From assembly GCA_003022815.1 (NCBI GenBank), contig PXSL01000042.1, positions 1 to 13,277 on the forward strand: a stretch of 13,277 nt of DNA, read 5' to 3'. The notes under the pieces are model-generated. The model did no database searches, was not told the DNA's origin, and saw only the letters and a list, made by a program, of their open reading frames with translations. Position 1 is the first letter of the stretch, and the number at the start of each line of letters is the position of its first letter. The position numbers and the translations under genes are program-made. The DNA comes from Halobacteriales archaeon SW_5_68_122. GTDB lineage: Archaea; Halobacteriota; Halobacteria; Halobacteriales; Haloarculaceae. Positions 13,035 through 13,277 of this stretch are shown one piece after another.

Positions 13035-13277
13035 TCACATCTCGCCGCCGAGGTAGGCCTCTTGGACCGCCGGGTCTGCCTTGATCTCCTCGGGGTTGCC
13101 CTCGGCGATTAGCTCACCGAAGCTTATTACGATGGCACGGTCGATGAGGCGCAACAGCCCGCGCATATTGTGGTCGATGACGACGAGGGTCGTGCCGGCC
13201 TCGCGCAGTTCCTCGAACACTCCGGAGATTTGCTCTATCTCGCCGTCCGCCAGCCCCGCGAACGGCTCGTCGACGAG
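13035..13277 (-). CDS. ABC transporter ATP-binding protein, branched-chain amino-acid (LivG/LivF) type, 3' end only
   Basis: Only the last 80 residues are in the window; the gene continues past the right edge. The first visible residues, LVDEPFAGL, are the Walker B and D-loop region with the catalytic Glu. VVIDHNM contains the switch His (visible residue 36). The ending, IAEGNPEEIKADPAVQEAYLGGEM, is the typical tail of LivG-type subunits of the branched-chain amino-acid (HAAT) uptake family. These ATPases power import across the cytoplasmic membrane with two permeases and a binding protein, which would lie outside the window. LivG and LivF cannot be told apart with certainty here, but the DHNM and EAYLGG endings lean to LivG. 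Confidence 0.85.
   Translation of the reverse strand, partial: LVDEPFAGLADGEIEQISGVFEELREAGTTLVVIDHNMRGLLRLIDRAIVISFGELIAEGNPEEIKADPAVQEAYLGGEM

Noticed and set aside
1..13277. CRISPR array or complete insertion sequence
   Set aside because: No regularly spaced repeats and no transposase gene were seen; the only mobile trace is the short element at 10091-10197.

Overview
The window reads as chromosomal DNA from a haloarchaeon (class Halobacteria). The evidence is very high GC, strongly acidic predicted proteins, an archaeal transcription factor B gene, archaeal gatCA genes, and TATA-like elements placed about 26-29 bases upstream of start codons. That spacing is expected for leaderless archaeal transcripts. 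No single species can be named from the sequence alone.

Layout. Positions 13-849 (+) hold a KaiC/RecA-superfamily protein with a degenerate Walker A. Positions 966-3081 (-) hold purL (purine synthesis), interrupted by a short frame-shifting deletion. Positions 3082-3494 are a 413-base gap with the purL promoter, an unassigned stretch and a relic of a heavy-metal P-type ATPase C-terminus. A coupled pair follows: a PHP-domain protein (3495-4172) and an asparagine-synthase-like protein without a glutaminase domain (4172-5245). A universal stress protein (5250-5642, -) is divergent from a CNNM/CBS membrane protein (5747-6745, +), which stops early inside its second CBS domain at a purine-rich repeat tract. 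Next are a Nudix hydrolase (6880-7353, -) and TFB (7425-8402, -), which is divergent from gatC (8600-8896, +) and gatA (8893-10090, +). gatA carries a second frame-shifting deletion, and a 107-base MITE-like element sits at its stop codon.

The right end is all on the minus strand. A tight cluster runs from a 57-residue protein (11750-11923) to a winged-helix regulator (11222-11743) and a 57-residue two-helix membrane protein (11046-11219), then a CPBP intramembrane protease (10231-11004). Upstream of it lie a crotonase-superfamily gene (12117-12905) and the C-terminal end of a branched-chain amino-acid-type ABC transporter ATPase (13035 to the window edge).

Functionally this is mostly housekeeping: purine synthesis, tRNA-dependent amidation and basal transcription, mixed with small membrane and regulatory genes. 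The most notable signals are the two in-gene deletions in purL and gatA (both lose 3n+2 bases), the MITE-like insertion whose target duplication is the gatA stop codon, the P-type ATPase relic, the truncated CNNM protein, and the regulator/small-protein/protease cluster. I found no CRISPR array, no confident RNA gene and no complete insertion sequence.
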